NCBI RefSeq assembly: GCF_008806345.1
Contig: NZ_VZZJ01000002.1
Span: 336,237 to 400,236, forward strand
Reading direction: 5' to 3'
Length of the DNA stretch: 64,000 bases
Source of the DNA: Methylobacterium planeticum
GTDB lineage: Bacteria; Pseudomonadota; Alphaproteobacteria; Rhizobiales; Beijerinckiaceae
A model generated the notes under the pieces. It made no database searches. It was not told where the DNA came from and was given only the letters and a program-made list of their open reading frames with translations. Of this stretch, positions 1 to 11,234 are shown one piece after another; position 1 is the first letter of the stretch; every line of letters begins with the position of its first letter. Position numbers and translations under genes: made by a program.

Positions 1-1
1 A

Positions 2-589
2 TACGCCGCCGCCACCTCGGCCACCGCCTGCGACCAGGCCTTCAAGGCCCTGATGCAGATGCGCTGGCAGCCGACGGTCCGGGTCTCGCCGCCCTATCAC
101 GACGACCCCGTCTACATCGAGGCCATGGCCGACTCGATCCGCGAGGGGCTGGCCAAGCTCGATTTCGAGCCGGAGGTGATCCTCACCTCGTTCCACGGGG
201 TGCCGAAGAGCTACCTGCTGAAGGGCGACCCCTACCATTGCCAGTGCGTGAAGACCGGCCGCCTCATCCGCGAGGCCCTGGGCTTCTCTCCCGAGCGGAT
301 GCGCGTCACCTTCCAGTCCCGCTTCGGCAACGAGGAATGGCTGAAGCCCTACACGGACGAGACCGTGCAGGGGCTCGCCAGGGGCGGCGTCAGGAACCTG
401 GCGATCGTGGCGCCGGGCTTCACCGCCGATTGCCTCGAGACCCTGGAGGAGCTCGACGGCGAGAACCGCCACTACTTCGAGGAGAACGGCGGCGAGCGCT
501 TCGCCTACATCCCCTGCCTCAACGATTCCGACCTCGGCATGCGGGTGATCGAGAACGTGGTGCGCCGCGAGTTGCAGGGCTGGATCTGA
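2..589 (+). CDS. hemH: Ferrochelatase, C-terminal part (5' end outside window)
   Basis: Inserts Fe2+ into protoporphyrin IX, the last step of protohaem synthesis. The frame is open from the first complete codon, so the gene begins upstream; about 195 C-terminal residues are present of a usual ~350. The visible start (YAAATSATACDQAF) matches the family motif in the middle of the protein, and SFHGVP carries the catalytic histidine. Cysteines occur in YHCQC, in FTADCLE and in YIPCLND. Some alphaproteobacterial ferrochelatases, such as that of Caulobacter, bind a [2Fe-2S] cluster through internal cysteines, so a cluster is plausible here but is inference. The family assignment is secure. hemA, the first pathway enzyme, lies elsewhere in the window at about 24 kb. 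Confidence 0.95.
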   Translation, partial: YAAATSATACDQAFKALMQMRWQPTVRVSPPYHDDPVYIEAMADSIREGLAKLDFEPEVILTSFHGVPKSYLLKGDPYHCQCVKTGRLIREALGFSPERMRVTFQSRFGNEEWLKPYTDETVQGLARGGVRNLAIVAPGFTADCLETLEELDGENRHYFEENGGERFAYIPCLNDSDLGMRVIENVVRRELQGWI

Positions 590-669
590 GCCGTGACTTG
601 CCGCGCCGGAATGCCGGACTATCATCCTTTGCCTGAAGCCGGACCGCGCGGCCATTCACGAGGGATCAG

Positions 670-813
670 ATGGCGTTCTTCATCGGAATCGGCTGCCCCT
701 GGCTCGTCCTTGCCGTGCTCGAACTCATGACCCAGCGGCGGGACCGGGAGCGGGTCCCGCTCGAGGCGCCGCCGGTCACGGACTCGGCCTACCTGATGCC
801 GGACGTCGCCTGA
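670..813 (+). CDS. Small predicted membrane protein, 47 aa
   Basis: A 47-codon ORF starts 80 bp after hemH on the same strand, with a GAGGGA ribosome-binding-like sequence just upstream of the ATG. Residues 3-20 (FFIGIGCPWLVLAVLELM) are hydrophobic and could form one membrane segment. A basic stretch (QRRDRER) and a short polar tail follow. I do not recognise a family. Position, RBS and a protein-like hydrophobic then charged layout favour a real small gene, but coding is not proven. It may be cotranscribed with hemH. Confidence 0.45.
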   Translation: MAFFIGIGCPWLVLAVLELMTQRRDRERVPLEAPPVTDSAYLMPDVA

Positions 814-935
814 CGGGCGAGCCCGGAACCGTCCGGGCGCCCCATCGTCCAGGTCACCGCCTCACCCTGAGGCGGCGCGCTGAGCCGGAGCCCTCGCGGG
901 AGGGCGCCGCGACCGCGCGCGCCTGATCGCGCGCC

Positions 936-1835
936 TTACGGCTTCTTCGTCTCGGCGGGCGCGACGGGCGGGGCCGCCGCCTCGGTGCGCTCGACCTTGG
1001 CGCCCTCGCGCAACTTCAGGATGAGGTCCTGCTGGGCCTTGCGGGTCAGGTACTGGTCGACCTGCTCCTTCATCTCGTCGAAGCTCGGGATCGGCTTGGT
1101 CCGCTTCTCCTCGACCTTGATCACGTGCCAGCCGAACTGGGTCTTGACCGGATCCGAGACCTGGCCGACCGGCATCTTGAAGGCGGCCTCGGCGAAGGGC
1201 GCCACCATGCGCTCCTTGGTGAACCAGCCGAGATCGCCCCCCTCGGTCTTCGAGCCCGGGTCCTTCGAGGCCTCGGCGGCGACCTTCGAGAAGTCCTCGC
1301 CGCCCTTGATGCGCTCGGCGATCTTCTTCGCCTCGGCCTCGTTGTCGACGAGGATGTGGCGGGCGTGGACCTCCTCCTCGGGCTTCATCGCCTTGACGGT
1401 CTGGTCGTAGAGGGCCCGGGCCGCCTCGGGGCTGGCCGCCTTCTTGGCCTCGCGCTCGAGGTACTCGTCGAGGAGCAGCTTATCGCGGAAATACGCCAGC
1501 TTGCGCTTGAAGTCGGGGGTGTCGCTGATCTTGGCGGTCTCGGCGGCCTGGGCGCCGACCTTGAGGTCGACCATGTAATCGACCAGCAGCTTCTGCTTCT
1601 GCGCCTCGTCGACGCCGGGCAGCGACAGGGCCGGATCCTCGCCGGCGATCGCCAGGTCGCCCTGGGTGATCGGGGCGCCGTTCACCTTGGCGACGACGGT
1701 GTCGGGGGCAACGGGCGCGGCGGCGGCGGCGGCGGCGGGGGCGCCGGGCGCGGGGCTCTGCGCGAAGGCCGATGCCGGGAGGGCGAGGCTCAGGGCCAGG
1801 GCGCTCACGCGCCAGAGGGTGGAGGGCATCGGCAT
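936..1835 (-). CDS. Peptidylprolyl isomerase, parvulin type, exported
   Basis: A parvulin-type cis-trans prolyl isomerase of 299 aa that likely helps fold secreted or outer-membrane proteins in the periplasm. The N-terminus is a Sec signal peptide (hydrophobic LALSLALPASAFA, cleavage near AFA-Q), followed by an Ala/Pro-rich linker. A SurA_N/PpiC-like helical region comes next, then the PPIase domain at about residues 154-247 (EVHARHILVDN, GGDLGWFTKERMVAPF, TQFGWHVIKVEE). The ATG at 1835 was chosen because AAGGA lies 9 nt upstream; an ATG six bases further in has worse spacing. It is divergent from secA, a fitting functional neighbour. It could be called PpiC- or SurA-like; which one cannot be decided here. 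Confidence 0.88.
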   Translation of the reverse strand: MPMPSTLWRVSALALSLALPASAFAQSPAPGAPAAAAAAAPVAPDTVVAKVNGAPITQGDLAIAGEDPALSLPGVDEAQKQKLLVDYMVDLKVGAQAAETAKISDTPDFKRKLAYFRDKLLLDEYLEREAKKAASPEAARALYDQTVKAMKPEEEVHARHILVDNEAEAKKIAERIKGGEDFSKVAAEASKDPGSKTEGGDLGWFTKERMVAPFAEAAFKMPVGQVSDPVKTQFGWHVIKVEEKRTKPIPSFDEMKEQVDQYLTRKAQQDLILKLREGAKVERTEAAAPPVAPAETKKP

Positions 1836-2254
1836 CGGTCGTGATCCTTGGGCTTGATCGGCCCCACCCGCCGCCCGAGGCTTCCGAAGGCCGGGAAGCC
1901 TCCGGGAACGCCTGGATTGCCGGGAGCGAGGCAGGAAGGAGCGGCGCGGAGCCGCGGGAATCGGCGACACAGGTGGAATGGCTTCGGCCCAAACGCAAGC
2001 TTTGCGGCGCGCCGCGCCACGACCCGAACTCCCGATCGTGAGCCGCGTCCGGAGCCTGCCCCGGGCCGCGATCCGGCGGGGGAGGCGGCGACGAACCGAC
2101 GCGGAACCCGGGGGAAGCTCGGCCGTTCCCGCAGCCCGGATCGCCGCCGCGACGGCGATCCGGGGCCGGGCCTCTTTTAGATGCGCCCCCTGATATTTAC
2201 CTCTATAAGCCCGCCCAATTCGCTTTTGACTGCTCGCTCGACCGCAGGTTCACG
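1836..2254. other. Intergenic region between the parvulin gene and secA
   Basis: This 419-bp divergent spacer should hold the promoters of both flanking genes. Its last 80 bp are noticeably less GC-rich (around TGATATTTACCTCTATAAG at 2191-2209). I could not place a convincing -35/-10 pair with 17-bp spacing. ORFs in this stretch are Arg-rich and look like shadows. Confidence 0.5.
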
Positions 2255-5161
<2,907 letters not shown>

Positions 5162-5198
5162 TCCGGCGGCCGCCGCACCGTCATCCGAACGTCCGGCC

Positions 5199-8153
5199 TC
5201 AGGCCGGCTCGGTCGTCGCCTCGACCCCGATCAGGCCCCGGACCTCGCTCGCGAGGTCGGCCAGGCTCAGGGAGCCCTTGGCGATGACCCGGTCCGCCTG
5301 ACCGGCGAGGCGGCGGCGGTCCTCGGCCGTGATGTCCTTGGCGGTGAGCACGACCACCGGGATGTCGCGCCAGTCGGAGCGCAGGCGCAGGCGGCGCAGG
5401 AAGGTGAACCCGTCCATCTCGGGCATCATCAGGTCGAGCAGGATCAGTCCGGGCTTCTCGGCCTCGACCGCCTCGAGCGCCCGGCCGCCATGCTCGGCGG
5501 CGCGCACCGGCAGGCCCTCCCGCATCAGGAGAGTGGTGAGCCGCTCGCGGGCGTCCGCATCGTCGTCCACGACGAGGATCGGCCCGCCCCCCGCCCCGGG
5601 CCGGAAGCGGTCCATCACGGCCTTGAGGTGGTCCCACTCGATCGGCTTGTGCAGGTAGTCGGTGGCCCCGAGGGAGAAGGCCAGCGTCTGCTCGTCGAGC
5701 ACGGTGACCATCACGATCGGCGTCGCGCCGAGCTCCGGGTCGGCCCGGAGCGCCCGCAGCACCGACCATCCGTCCATGTGGGGCATGGTGACGTCGAGCA
5801 GGATGGCGCGGGGCCGCAGGGTCCGCGCCCGCTCCAGCCCCATCCGGCCGTCGCTCGCGGTGCTGACCCGGAATCCGTCGCGTTCGAGGAAGCGGGCGAG
5901 GAGGTCGCGGGTCGCCGCGTCGTCGTCGATCACCAGGATGGTCGGGGCCCCCGCCTCGGCGGGTGATGCGGGCGGGGGCGCCTCGGCCGCGGGCGCCGCG
6001 TAGGCGGCGGGCAGGCGCAGCGTGAAGGTGGTGCCCTCGCCCTCCCGGCTCGCCGCCTCGATGTCGCCCCCCAGCAGGTGCGCGAAGGCCCGGGTGATCG
6101 AGAGGCCGAGCCCGGTGCCGCCGAAGCGGCGGGTGGTGGAGGCGTCGGCCTGGGTGAAGCGCTCGAACAGGCGCCCGACCTGCTCGGCGTTCATGCCGAT
6201 GCCGGTATCGCTCACCGCGAAGGTCAGGACGTCGCCGGGATCGCGGGTGACCGTGAGGGTGATGCGCCCGTTCTCGGTGAACTTCGCGGCGTTGCTCAGG
6301 AGGTTGATCAGGCATTGCCGGAGCTTCGTCACGTCCGTGTGGGCCGTGCCGACATCCTCGGCGATGTCGAGGGCGAGCTGGTTGGCCTTCTTCTCGACGA
6401 GCCCCTCCACGGTGGCGGCGACCTCCGCCACGACCTCGGCGACGGAGAAGTCCTCGGCGAAGATCTCGACCCGCTCGGCCTCGATCTTCGAGAGGTCGAG
6501 GACGTCGTTGATCAGGCCGAGGAGGTGGCGGGCGTTCGACTCGATCTTGCCCATGTCGGCGATCAGGCTCGCCTCGCCGAGATCCTCGAGCTCCTCCTGC
6601 AGCATCTCCGCGTAGCCGATCACCGCCGAGAGGGGCGTGCGCAGCTCGTGGCTCATGTTGGCGAGAAACTGGCTCTTGGCGCGGTTCGCCTCCTCGGCCG
6701 CCTCCTTGGCGGCGGCGATCTGCGCCTCGGCCTCCTTGCGCGCGGTGATGTCGCTGTGGGTGCCGACCCACTCGCGCAGGCTCCCGTCCTCGCTGAGGAT
6801 CGGCACGGCCCGCACCGCCATGTGGCGATAGGTGCCGTCCCGGCGGCGCAGGCGGTGCTCGGTCCCGTAGGGCGCCAGGCTCCGGACCGCATGCCCCCAG
6901 GCCTCGCGCGTATGCGCCCGGTCGTCGGGATGGACCGTATCGAGGAAGCCGAGGCCCGCATAGGCCGCCTCGTCCTGGCCGGTGAAGCGGGTCCACGCGG
7001 TCTGGCGCGGGTGCAGGTTCCCCTCCGGGGTCGCCGTCCACACGATCGCGGCCGAGGCCTCGATCAGGGAGCGGAAGCGCTCCTCGCTGCGGCGCGTCCC
7101 CTCCTCGGCGAGCCGGCGGATCGTCTCGTCGAGCACCACGAGGCCGACCCCGTCGACCTGCGGCCCCTTCGCCTCGGCGACGCCGCGCAGGGGATAGAAG
7201 CTCATGGAGAAGTGGCGCACCCCGCCCGGCGCGCTCGGCGTCGGCACGGCCACCGGCACGTCGGGCGTCACGAGCCCGTCCTCGAGGGCGGCGGCGAGCT
7301 TCGGCGCCAGGGTCTCGCGCAGGGTCGGCAGCATGGCCCAGATCGGGGCCCCGAGATCCGCCCCGAAGCCGCGCTCGCTCATCACCGCGAGCGCCCGGTT
7401 CATGTGGCGGATCTCGAGGTTGCGGTCGAGGAAGCCGAGGCCCACCGGCGCGTTGGCCAGAACCCCGTCGAGGAGGCTCGTCATCCGCAGGGATTCGCGG
7501 CGGCGCACGAGGGCGAGGCGGGCGAGCATCGCGATGGCGGCGAGGGCCGACAGGCTCGCGAGGATCGACAGCACGAGGGAGCGCAGGCGGTCGCGGGCCT
7601 CGGTCGCCTCGACGCGGCGCGCGGTCTCGGTCTGGATCGCGGCGCTCTCGGCGCGGATCGCGTCCATGATCCGCTTGCCCTCCTCGGTCCGGACGAGGTC
7701 CGTGGCCGCCTCGAAGCCCCGCTGCTTGCGCAGGTCGACCACGCGGGCGGCGAAATCGCGCTTCCCGGCGATCAGCGTCGCCAGGGACTTGCCCCCCGTC
7801 GCGGCGTCCCGCCCGGGGGCCGCCGCCACCGCCCCGAGGGCGGCGAGACGGGCGTCGATGGCGCCGAGGGAATCCGTATAGGTCGCGAGGTAGCGCTCGC
7901 CGCCGACGATGACGAAGCCGCGCTCCCCCGTCTCGAGGTCCTTGACCGCCGAGAGCAGCCGCTCGGTCCCCGAGACGATGGCGTTGGCGCGGGCGATTTC
8001 GGCCCGGCTCGCCTCGCCGGCGAGGTAGTTCCAGGCGCCCGCCCCCAGGGCCACGCAGAGGAGCCCGAAGGCGACCGGCGAGCCGAGGAAGCCGGCGAGT
8101 GGCCGGGATCCGCGCCAGTGCCAGCGCCGCAGCGGGGCGATCGAAACGCTCAT
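5199..8153 (-). CDS. Hybrid sensor histidine kinase with CHASE3, PAS and two receiver domains
   Basis: A membrane hybrid kinase of about 984 aa. Order: a membrane segment near residues 30-45, a CHASE3 periplasmic sensor (LETGERGFVIVGGERYL), a second membrane segment (LVLSILASLSALAAIAMLA), a coiled region with a PAS-like domain, a PAS/PAC pair, HisKA with the phosphoacceptor His in FLANMSHELRTPL, HATPase (NLLSNAAKF, DTGIGM, GTGLGLSI), then two receivers with DDD and phosphorylatable Asp in LLDVTMPHMDG and LLDLMMPEMDG. The ATG at 8153 was preferred (GCAGG 7 nt upstream); in-frame ATG 8177 and TTG 8189 are alternatives. No partner response regulator lies next to it. The signal is unknown. It lies 122 bp downstream of zapE and may be cotranscribed with it. 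Confidence 0.92.
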   Translation of the reverse strand: MSVSIAPLRRWHWRGSRPLAGFLGSPVAFGLLCVALGAGAWNYLAGEASRAEIARANAIVSGTERLLSAVKDLETGERGFVIVGGERYLATYTDSLGAIDARLAALGAVAAAPGRDAATGGKSLATLIAGKRDFAARVVDLRKQRGFEAATDLVRTEEGKRIMDAIRAESAAIQTETARRVEATEARDRLRSLVLSILASLSALAAIAMLARLALVRRRESLRMTSLLDGVLANAPVGLGFLDRNLEIRHMNRALAVMSERGFGADLGAPIWAMLPTLRETLAPKLAAALEDGLVTPDVPVAVPTPSAPGGVRHFSMSFYPLRGVAEAKGPQVDGVGLVVLDETIRRLAEEGTRRSEERFRSLIEASAAIVWTATPEGNLHPRQTAWTRFTGQDEAAYAGLGFLDTVHPDDRAHTREAWGHAVRSLAPYGTEHRLRRRDGTYRHMAVRAVPILSEDGSLREWVGTHSDITARKEAEAQIAAAKEAAEEANRAKSQFLANMSHELRTPLSAVIGYAEMLQEELEDLGEASLIADMGKIESNARHLLGLINDVLDLSKIEAERVEIFAEDFSVAEVVAEVAATVEGLVEKKANQLALDIAEDVGTAHTDVTKLRQCLINLLSNAAKFTENGRITLTVTRDPGDVLTFAVSDTGIGMNAEQVGRLFERFTQADASTTRRFGGTGLGLSITRAFAHLLGGDIEAASREGEGTTFTLRLPAAYAAPAAEAPPPASPAEAGAPTILVIDDDAATRDLLARFLERDGFRVSTASDGRMGLERARTLRPRAILLDVTMPHMDGWSVLRALRADPELGATPIVMVTVLDEQTLAFSLGATDYLHKPIEWDHLKAVMDRFRPGAGGGPILVVDDDADARERLTTLLMREGLPVRAAEHGGRALEAVEAEKPGLILLDLMMPEMDGFTFLRRLRLRSDWRDIPVVVLTAKDITAEDRRRLAGQADRVIAKGSLSLADLASEVRGLIGVEATTEPA

Positions 8154-8275
8154 GAGGGGGCCTGCATGGTCCTGCATCCGGAAGGGCAACCCGCCTTGAT
8201 AGGCCGAGCGGAGGCGGATGTGGATGCTCGGCCGGCGAACCCGATGCTCAATTCCCCGTCACCGGGACCGCCGCA

Positions 8276-9511
8276 TCAGGTCTCGACGAGGCCGGTGCTG
8301 GCGCCGCTCGCCTCCGAGTCGCCGCGCCCGTGCGGCAGGGCGAGGTACTCGGTGGAGCGCATCTCGATCAGGCGCGAGACCGTCCGGTCGAACTCGAAGG
8401 CCTCGCGTCCCTCCGTCGCGGTGTAGAGGGCCTGGGCCTCGGCGGCGGCCGAGGCCACGAGCTTCACGTGCGCGTCGTAGAGGGTGTCGACGAGGGTGAT
8501 GAAGCGCTTGGCCTCGTTGCGGTTCGCCTCGCCCATCACCGGGATGGTGTCGAGGATGATCGTGTGGAAGGTGCTTGCCAGCGCCATGAAGTCCGAGGCG
8601 CCGAGGGGCTGCGCGCAGAGGTCCTCGAAGCGGAAGCGCGCGACCCCCGCGGCCTCCTGCGGCACCACGACGTCGCGGCCCTTGACCCGGAGGGTGGCGG
8701 GCCGCCCCTTCGGCTTGCCGGTGAGGCCCGTGAAGGCGCGGTCGAGGGCCTCCCGCGCCGCCTCGTCGGCCGGCACGTGGTAGACCGAGGCGCCGCCGAG
8801 CTTCTCCAGGCGGAAATCCGTGCGGGCATCGAGGCGCAGCACCTCGACCCGGTCCGTCAGCTCGGCCACGAAGGGCAGGAACAGGGCGCGGTTGAGCCCG
8901 CCCTCGTAGAGCCGATCGGGCTCGACGTTCGACGTCGCGACCACGGTCACGCCGCGCTGGAACAGGGCCCCGAACAGGCGCCCGAGGATCATCGCGTCGG
9001 CGATGTCCGTCACGGTGAACTCGTCGAAGCAGAGGAGCTTGGCCTCCTCCGCCAGGGCGTCCGCCACCGGAGCGATCGGGTCGTCGCCCTTGACCTCGCC
9101 CCGCTTCAGGGCCTGCCGGTGGGCGTGGATGCGCTCGTGCGCGTCGGCCAGGAAGCCGTGGAAGTGGACGCGCCGCTTCGGGCCCGGCGCCGCCTCGTGG
9201 AACAGGTCCATCAGCATGGTCTTGCCGCGCCCGACCGAACCCCAGATGTAGAGGCCCCTCGGGGCGGCCCCGCCATCCTCCTTGCGGCCGAACAGCCAGC
9301 CGAGCGCGCTGCCCTTGCGGGCACGCCGGCGCCGCTCCAGCTCCTGCGCCAGCCGGTCGAGGGCGCGCACGAGGCGGACCTGCGCGGGATCCCGCTCGAT
9401 CGCCCCGGTGCCCACCAGCGCCTCGTAGCGCTCGTGGACGGGGCCGGGTGAGACGGCGCTCGCGCGCGCCTCGGGGGAGGGCGCGCGGACGGGGCTCGGT
9501 GTCTGGCTCAC
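8276..9511 (-). CDS. zapE: Cell division protein ZapE (AFG1-like ATPase)
   Basis: A P-loop ATPase of the AFG1/LACE1 family, 411 aa. In E. coli ZapE acts on the Z-ring during constriction; the mitochondrial relatives act in protein quality control. Walker A is GSVGRGKT (residues 91-98) and Walker B is LLCFDEF, followed by TVTDIADAMIL. Family blocks ATSNVEPDRLYEGGLNR and FDRTVSRLIEM are also present. The GTG at 9511 was chosen because GAGGA sits about 10 nt upstream; the frame stays open further upstream, but that part is low-complexity and unlike the family. The N-terminal 30 residues are Pro/Ser/Ala-rich. Confidence 0.9.
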   Translation of the reverse strand: MSQTPSPVRAPSPEARASAVSPGPVHERYEALVGTGAIERDPAQVRLVRALDRLAQELERRRRARKGSALGWLFGRKEDGGAAPRGLYIWGSVGRGKTMLMDLFHEAAPGPKRRVHFHGFLADAHERIHAHRQALKRGEVKGDDPIAPVADALAEEAKLLCFDEFTVTDIADAMILGRLFGALFQRGVTVVATSNVEPDRLYEGGLNRALFLPFVAELTDRVEVLRLDARTDFRLEKLGGASVYHVPADEAAREALDRAFTGLTGKPKGRPATLRVKGRDVVVPQEAAGVARFRFEDLCAQPLGASDFMALASTFHTIILDTIPVMGEANRNEAKRFITLVDTLYDAHVKLVASAAAEAQALYTATEGREAFEFDRTVSRLIEMRSTEYLALPHGRGDSEASGASTGLVET

Positions 9512-9813
9512 GGAATTACCGTCCTCGCCTGCAGGGCCCGCGGCGGCGCGCCCTGCGGGCCGGGAGCGGGAGTTGAAGGGCAGCCGGGGCCCGGTCTGCC
9601 GCGCCGAGGCGGGCGGATCAACCCCGCTCCCCGTCTCAGCCCTGACAGGTGCGGCTTGGTTCCAACCCCCGCATGCATGGCTGCCCCGGCGCCCGCGCGG
9701 TAGGGCGTATTGCTGCATTGCACAATGAATTCGCGCGTGCCACATCAGCGTGGCCTTGAGGGAGGTTTCGTCCGGACCCGCCGCGCCTCGTGCGCCAGCA
9801 ACCGGAGACCGGC
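9512..9813. other. Divergent spacer between zapE and the GNAT gene
   Basis: About 300 bp with no credible gene. A short dyad CATTG-CA-CAATG occurs at 9716-9727 within a locally AT-richer patch and could mark a promoter or operator. That is a guess. Nothing else stands out. Confidence 0.35.
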
Positions 9814-10419
9814 ATGGCCATGCCCCAATCGATCTCGACCGGACCGTCGATCAGCGTCCGGCGCCTGTGGCCGAGCGACCGCGCGGTCATCCTCGACTAC
9901 TTCCTGCGCCTCGACCCCGAGACCCGCGCCAACCGCTTCATGGGAACGGTGAGCGAAGCGGGCGTGCGCGCCTACGCGAAGAGCGCGATCACGGCGGACG
10001 GGCTGATCTTCGGCGCCTTCGTGGACGGCGTTCTGCGCGGCCTCGGGGAGCTGCGCCCCGCCGGTCCCCGGCCCCCCGGGACGCTGCGCGGCCGGATGAG
10101 GCTCGGGCCGGAGGCCGAGGCCGCCTTCGCGGTCGAGCGGGAGTTCCGGCGCAACGGGCTCGGCGCGGCCCTGTTCGCCCGCATCACGGATGCGGCGCGC
10201 AACCGCGGCGTCAGCGACCTGCACGTGCGCTGCCTGAGCCGGAACGGGCCGATGCGCGGCCTCGCGGCGAAGCTCGGCGCGAATCTGCGCCTCCTCGGCA
10301 GCGAGACCGAGGGCGCGCTCCACCTCGCGCGCCCGACGCCCTTCTCCCTCTGGCACGAGAGCATTGCCGAGGCCTTCGACTTCACCCTGGCGGTGGCGAG
10401 TGCGGGCGGCCGCGCGTGA
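9814..10419 (+). CDS. GNAT family N-acetyltransferase
   Basis: A 201-aa acetyltransferase-fold protein. The first strand is ISVRRLWPSDRAVILDYF, and the acetyl-CoA-binding region is VEREFRRNGLGAALFARITDAARNRG, in which RRNGLGAAL matches the R/Q-x-x-G-x-G/A signature. The ATG at 9814 has GGAG 6 nt upstream; an in-frame GTG at 9790 is less likely. The substrate cannot be predicted. The RFMGTVSEAGVRAYA segment is typical of GNATs annotated only as hypothetical acetyltransferases in Rhizobiales. Confidence 0.85.
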   Translation: MAMPQSISTGPSISVRRLWPSDRAVILDYFLRLDPETRANRFMGTVSEAGVRAYAKSAITADGLIFGAFVDGVLRGLGELRPAGPRPPGTLRGRMRLGPEAEAAFAVEREFRRNGLGAALFARITDAARNRGVSDLHVRCLSRNGPMRGLAAKLGANLRLLGSETEGALHLARPTPFSLWHESIAEAFDFTLAVASAGGRA

Positions 10420-10525
10420 GCGTGCGGGGCCCGGCCCGAGACGATCCGGGCACGGACAACCGGGCCCGCCCCGTGGTAATCCGGGACCGCGCCGGGAGCA
10501 TCGTGCCGGCCGGAGATCAATTGGA

Positions 10526-10831
10526 ATGCGTCGCGTGCTCACATCCGCCGCCGTCGCGGCGGCCCTGGCGCTGGCGGGCCCGGCGGGCGCGCAGGGCCGG
10601 CCCGACATCACCGCGATGAGCTGCGCGGCCGCCGCCGACCTCGTGTCCCGCAGCGGGGCCATCGTGCTGACCACTGGGCCCATCACCTACGCGCGCTTCG
10701 TGCGCGACGGCGGCTTCTGCACCGTCGAGAAAACCACGAAGCCCGCCTACGAGCAGACCCGCGACCTGCCGCGCTGCTTCGTCGGCTATCTCTGCGTCGA
10801 TCCCTTCAGCGAGGGCCCGGGCAAGCCCTGA
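10526..10831 (+). CDS. Small secreted protein with four cysteines
   Basis: 101 aa with a clear Sec signal peptide (MRRVLTSAAVAAALALAGPAGAQ, cleavage after AGA). The mature part is about 78 aa with cysteines in MSCAAA, GGFCTV, PRCFVG and LCVDP, an even number consistent with two disulfides in the periplasm. Similar small SCxxA...GAIVLxTGP...C proteins are common and uncharacterised in Rhizobiales. The gene lies downstream of the GNAT gene on the same strand with about 105 bp between. Function unknown. Confidence 0.75.
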   Translation: MRRVLTSAAVAAALALAGPAGAQGRPDITAMSCAAAADLVSRSGAIVLTTGPITYARFVRDGGFCTVEKTTKPAYEQTRDLPRCFVGYLCVDPFSEGPGKP

Positions 10832-10960
10832 GGGCCGGCATTCCTCCGGATTCGCCCCACCTTACGGCCAAGCTGCCATGTTGCGGCCAAGGCCGACCCC
10901 GATCCTCGCCGAATCGCCCCGCCAGAGGGCGCGGTTCGATCAGGACCAAGGGGCTGACAC

Positions 10961-10996
10961 ATGCGCGACCCAGTGCGCGACCCAATGCGCGACATC
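10961..10996 (+). repeat. 12-bp tandem repeat, 3 copies, at a gene start
   Basis: Units at 10961-10972, 10973-10984 and 10985-10996 (ATGCGCGACCCA, GTGCGCGACCCA, ATGCGCGACATC). Each unit begins with a usable start codon in the same frame. Confidence 0.9.
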
Positions 10997-11215
10997 ACGA
11001 TCCACGCGGCCGGCACGTCGCTCGATGATCGCCGGGAGGAGATCCGCGCCGCGACCCGCCTCGAGCGGTCGGTGAGTGCCACCCTGCAGGCGATCGCGGC
11101 GGCCTGCGCCGAGCGCGACGCGCCCCCGGTCTACGCCGCCCGCCGGCACCTCGCCGAGGTTTACGGCGTCGCGCGCCTGCGCAAGCGCATGGAGGAGGTC
11201 CGCCGCTCCGCCTGA
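10961..11215 (+). CDS. Hypothetical protein, 84 aa
   Basis: An 84-aa charged, probably cytoplasmic protein that I cannot assign. The ATG at 10961 is preceded by AAGGGG at 8 nt, a good ribosome-binding site. The N-terminus MRDPVRDPMRDI is made by a 12-bp tandem repeat that supplies three in-frame start codons (ATG 10961, GTG 10973, ATG 10985). The rest (RLERSVSATLQAIAAACAER, then ARRHLAEVYGVARLRKRMEE) is predicted helical. It might be a small regulator or adaptor; this is speculation. Confidence 0.6.
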   Translation: MRDPVRDPMRDITIHAAGTSLDDRREEIRAATRLERSVSATLQAIAAACAERDAPPVYAARRHLAEVYGVARLRKRMEEVRRSA

Positions 11216-11234
11216 CGGTCGCACGGGCCCTCCC

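Noticed and set aside
821..838. GCCCGGA-ACCG-TCCGGGC hairpin after the 47-aa ORF
   Set aside because: Only a 7-bp stem with no T-tract; short GC hairpins are common by chance in this composition.
6078..8426. 782-aa ORF antisense to the CHASE3 hybrid kinase
   Set aside because: Same shadow pattern as opposite secA; the kinase domains on the minus strand are unambiguous.
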